From Tubulanus polymorphus (taxonomy: Eukaryota; Nemertea; Palaeonemertea; Tubulaniformes; Tubulanidae): 64,000 nt of DNA. Of this stretch, positions 61,001 through 64,000 are shown one piece after another (position 1 is the stretch's first letter; each line of letters opens with the position of its first letter). The DNA lies in contig NC_134036.1 in the NCBI RefSeq assembly GCF_964204645.1, positions 4,142,001 to 4,206,000 on the forward strand, given 5' to 3'. Under the pieces are notes generated by a model, which was not told the DNA's origin, did no database searches, and saw nothing but the letters and a program-made list of their open reading frames with translations. Position numbers and translations under genes: made by a program.

Positions 61001-64000
61001 GCTTCTGCTTTTCAGCCGAATATAAGCCAATACTTTTGGTCCGATGGAAAACCATTGAGCTACACGGAGTGGTATAAACCTACAAATAACGAAACGATAC
61101 CAGAAGTTATTCGAGGTTTGATATCTCCTCTAAGAAAACAACCGATGAATGACGTCAATATGCCGTGCACGGCGATGATACTGGATAATCCACGAGGTTC
61201 GGCGAACTGGGTTCGATTCCCATGTCTTATCGAGGAGGTTCATACGACGTTTGTTTGCGAATCGGATAGAAATGAAATAAAGCACGATGTTAATATGAAT
61301 AGATACGAAAATGAAAATAAAGATACCGATGTAAATGATTTATTTCCAAAGCTAGACGACACCAAATTAAGCTGTGTACGGGGAATGGTACTTATAGCAG
61401 GACGATGTTATCAAATACTGACAAATTGGAATAAAAACCAAAGTTTAGATATTGGAAGCGCGAGAGAAATGTGCCGTGGTATCAGCGGTGATATAGGTGA
61501 GATTCCTTTAACTGTAAATTTCGTAAACTTTTTAGTCACTACGTTTCACTATCAACACCAATATGGCGCCATATTAGTAATGAATGGGTACGGCAGAGCC
61601 ATAGTGATACAGCCATTTGTGACCAGGGACTATATCACCTACCATAATTCATTGGTTTGGTCCTTCGAAACCCCCGAAAGTGCAGAACTTGGTGATGTGC
61701 ATTCTGTATTGTGTTCCTACAATGGAACTGGTGATGACTTGGCTTCTATAAGCGGTTGTAAATCGTGGCAGTTTAAATGTAACGATCAAAGATGTATCAG
61801 CGACCATCGCGTATGTGATACCAGACACGACTGTCAACACGGTGAAGATGAACTCGATTGTACGGATATCAATTTACACAGTCAGTTTCAATGCGAAGAT
61901 GGTCAGGTGATATCAATAAGTGGATTCTGCGATTTCATACAGGATTGTGTAGATAGTTCCGATGAAGAATCTTGTATTCATCCACCGTGTTTGTCCGGGC
62001 AATTTCGCTGTAGCAACGGTCAATGTGTCGGTAAGACTGGAATTTGTGATGGAGTCACTAATTGTGAAGACGACTCCGATGAAATGGGATGCACTGTTGA
62101 ACTATGTCAGGGCTTCCTGTGTAACAGTGGGGACTGTATCAGTTCTGAGTTGTATCAGGATGGTGTCGTGGATTGCAGTGGAAGCCTTGAAGAAGATGAA
62201 TTAGTAACAACTAGTGTTACAGTGAATCCTACGGTCCAGTGCAATGATGAAAACCACTGTACGACTAACTTCACTAATCTATGCACAGAAGCTGATGAAC
62301 AAAGATGTTCTTTTGATTCTCTTCATTGTTATTCTAGACGTTACAGATGTATTTTGGAAAGATTGATAAATAGTTTCCCAGTTTGTAGAAATCTTGAGCA
62401 CGTATTGAGATGTGAAGAATTTGAGTGTCCAGTTAGTACTGTAAAATGTCCAGCATCGTACTGTATACCGATCAGACAAGTGTGCGATGGTCAACCAGAT
62501 TGTCCTAATTCAGAAGATGAGTTAAACTGCGAGACATTTTCATGTCCAGGAATGTTTAAATGTGGTCAGGAAAATCGATGTATTCCACGATCTGAAGTTT
62601 GTGATGGTGTTGTTAATTGTAAAAATACAACTGATGACGAGGCTTTCTGTAACGTCACGTGTCCTAGTCATTGTAAATGTCAAGGCCATTCAGTAGACTG
62701 TAGGAATATTGGTTTTACAGATATTACTGGTCTAATCACGATATCAAGTCGGGTCATAATGTTGTCCAATAACAGCCTTCTTTTTAATGCGTCAACATTT
62801 TCTCCTTTCGTCTATCTTCGCATGCTCAACCTCTCCTCAAATAAATTGTCTCAAATTCGACCAAATTCGTTCACAAACCTGCATAATCTACGAACTTTAG
62901 ACCTTTCGTTTAACTCGATTACATCTTTATCAACTAATGCATTTAACGGTTTGTATAGCTTAAAAGAGCTTTTCATAACTGGAAATTCAATTCGATATTT
63001 AGAAGATGGTAGCTTTAATGGTTTAATATCACTTCCTATTTTTGACCTTCACGGACTGTACATTGCAATACTTGCCGGAAATGTATTCAAAGGTCTATCC
63101 TCATTGACTTCATTGAATATCAGCAGCAATAGAATTAATTTCATATCGGAATATGCTTTTTCTGGTTTACGCAAACTTTTGTATCTGGATCTATCCAATA
63201 ATTCGAATTACATTTCGACAGAAAAAGGTGTTTTTGACAATCTGACATCATTAGTCTCACTAACGTCTGATGCTTACAAATTTTGCTGCATGGCTCCGAA
63301 TGTTGACCAGTGCCTTCCTGAAGCCGATCAGTTTTCCTCCTGTTCTGACTTGATGGGTAACACAGTTCTCAGAGCTATCATCTGGGTCATCGCCGCGTTC
63401 AGTTTCTCCGCGAACAGTATCGTAATTTTACTTCGCATTCAACTACCATCATCCGAAACGCGTAACACATCTTCAGACATCATCATCACAAATCTCGCAG
63501 TCTGCGATTTCATGATGTCGATTTATTTGTTCTTGATCGCTGGTGCCGATAACGTTTACAAAGGAGTCTATTTTCTAAATGCTGAAATTTGGACCGACAG
63601 TTCGTTGTGTCATTTTGCCGGGGTTTTAGTTACTATCTCCTGTGAAGGATCTTTGACATTCTTGCTTCTCCTCACGCGTCATCGATACTCGAACATCGTC
63701 GACCCATTTTCCGATAGTGTGATGATCACTCCTAAACACCTCACCAGTATTTGTTGCCTTTGCTGGATTATTTTGAGCATCATTTCTTTGCTGCCGCTGT
63801 CGCAATCGCCGTACTTCGGTACGAAGTTCTACGGCACTACCGGAGTTTGTTTGCCTATGAATTTACTTACAATCGACGTCAAAGCCTGGCATTATTCATT
63901 GGCCATTTTCGCTGCGTCCAACTCGGTCGTACTTGCTACAATAATGGGAACTTATGCCCAAATGTACCGATTCGTATCTGGAAGCAGGTCCGGTTCTGGT
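58053..64000 (+). CDS. Receptor copy F, 5' part: CUB / C-type lectin / LDLa / LRR / 7TM receptor (runs off edge)
   Basis: Exons 58053-59288, 59377-60744 and 61016 to the window edge; 1863 codons are visible. Donors are CGA/GTAAGT and CAG/GTGACA; acceptors are CTACAG and TTTCAG; both introns are phase 0 (88 and 271 bp). ATG 58053 (or 58065) starts the signal peptide. The frame of exon 3 stays open for 995 codons to the edge, which cuts the protein after helix 5 near SGSRSGSG. It is closest to E. The second intron and the exon ends beside it are almost the same in both, while CUB2 and the LRRs differ more. Exon 2 carries an in-frame tandem duplication of 10 codons (59425-59454 and 59455-59484; PVRTFRTNIL then PIVTYRANIL) that E lacks. 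Domain order otherwise as in B. Predicted surface receptor. Confidence 0.85.

Overview
The window is nuclear DNA of an invertebrate animal. Genes are split by short GT-AG introns and encode large extracellular-domain receptors, with minisatellites and decayed mobile repeats between them. The receptor ends in LDLa repeats, leucine-rich repeats and a rhodopsin-type 7TM domain. That is the architecture of LGR-type receptors, including the snail receptor GRL101, so a lophotrochozoan (mollusc, annelid, brachiopod or relative) is the best guess. This is inference; nothing in the sequence names the species.

Layout. A head-to-tail array of six closely related receptor genes lies on the + strand: A (3' part only, 1-2355), B (4335-10298), C (12728-18688), D (21118-27096), E (48951-55178) and F (58053 to the right edge, open). 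Each complete copy has three exons joined by phase-0 introns and encodes about 1930 residues: signal peptide, a series of CUB or CUB-like domains, two C-type-lectin-like domains, six LDLa modules (two of them cysteine-poor), an LRR block and 7TM. A-D form one subgroup and E-F another.

Between D and E, on the - strand, is a gene for a very long Ser/Thr/Gly-rich membrane mucin (27918-37114, four exons visible). Its huge repeat exon contains nested repeats of 18, 90, 345 and 630 bp. A single-exon GC-rich gene of 178 codons (43120-43656, - strand) has a possible Cys-His-Asp arrangement. The rest of 37-49 kb is gene-poor and holds a foldback element, SINE-like repeats and a 1.35-kb AT-rich segment between 15-bp direct repeats.

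The most striking structural feature is an 8,390-bp tandem duplication (about 6046-14435 and 14436-22825). Its join lies inside exon 2, so gene C is a chimera: its 5' half is that of D and its 3' half that of B. I found only two base differences between the two units by eye. This is either a very recent unequal crossover or an assembly duplication. Sharp alternation of near-identical and diverged blocks between the A-D and E-F subgroups suggests gene conversion. The receptors look like an expanding family of sensory or immune-type surface receptors; their ligands and signalling are unknown.
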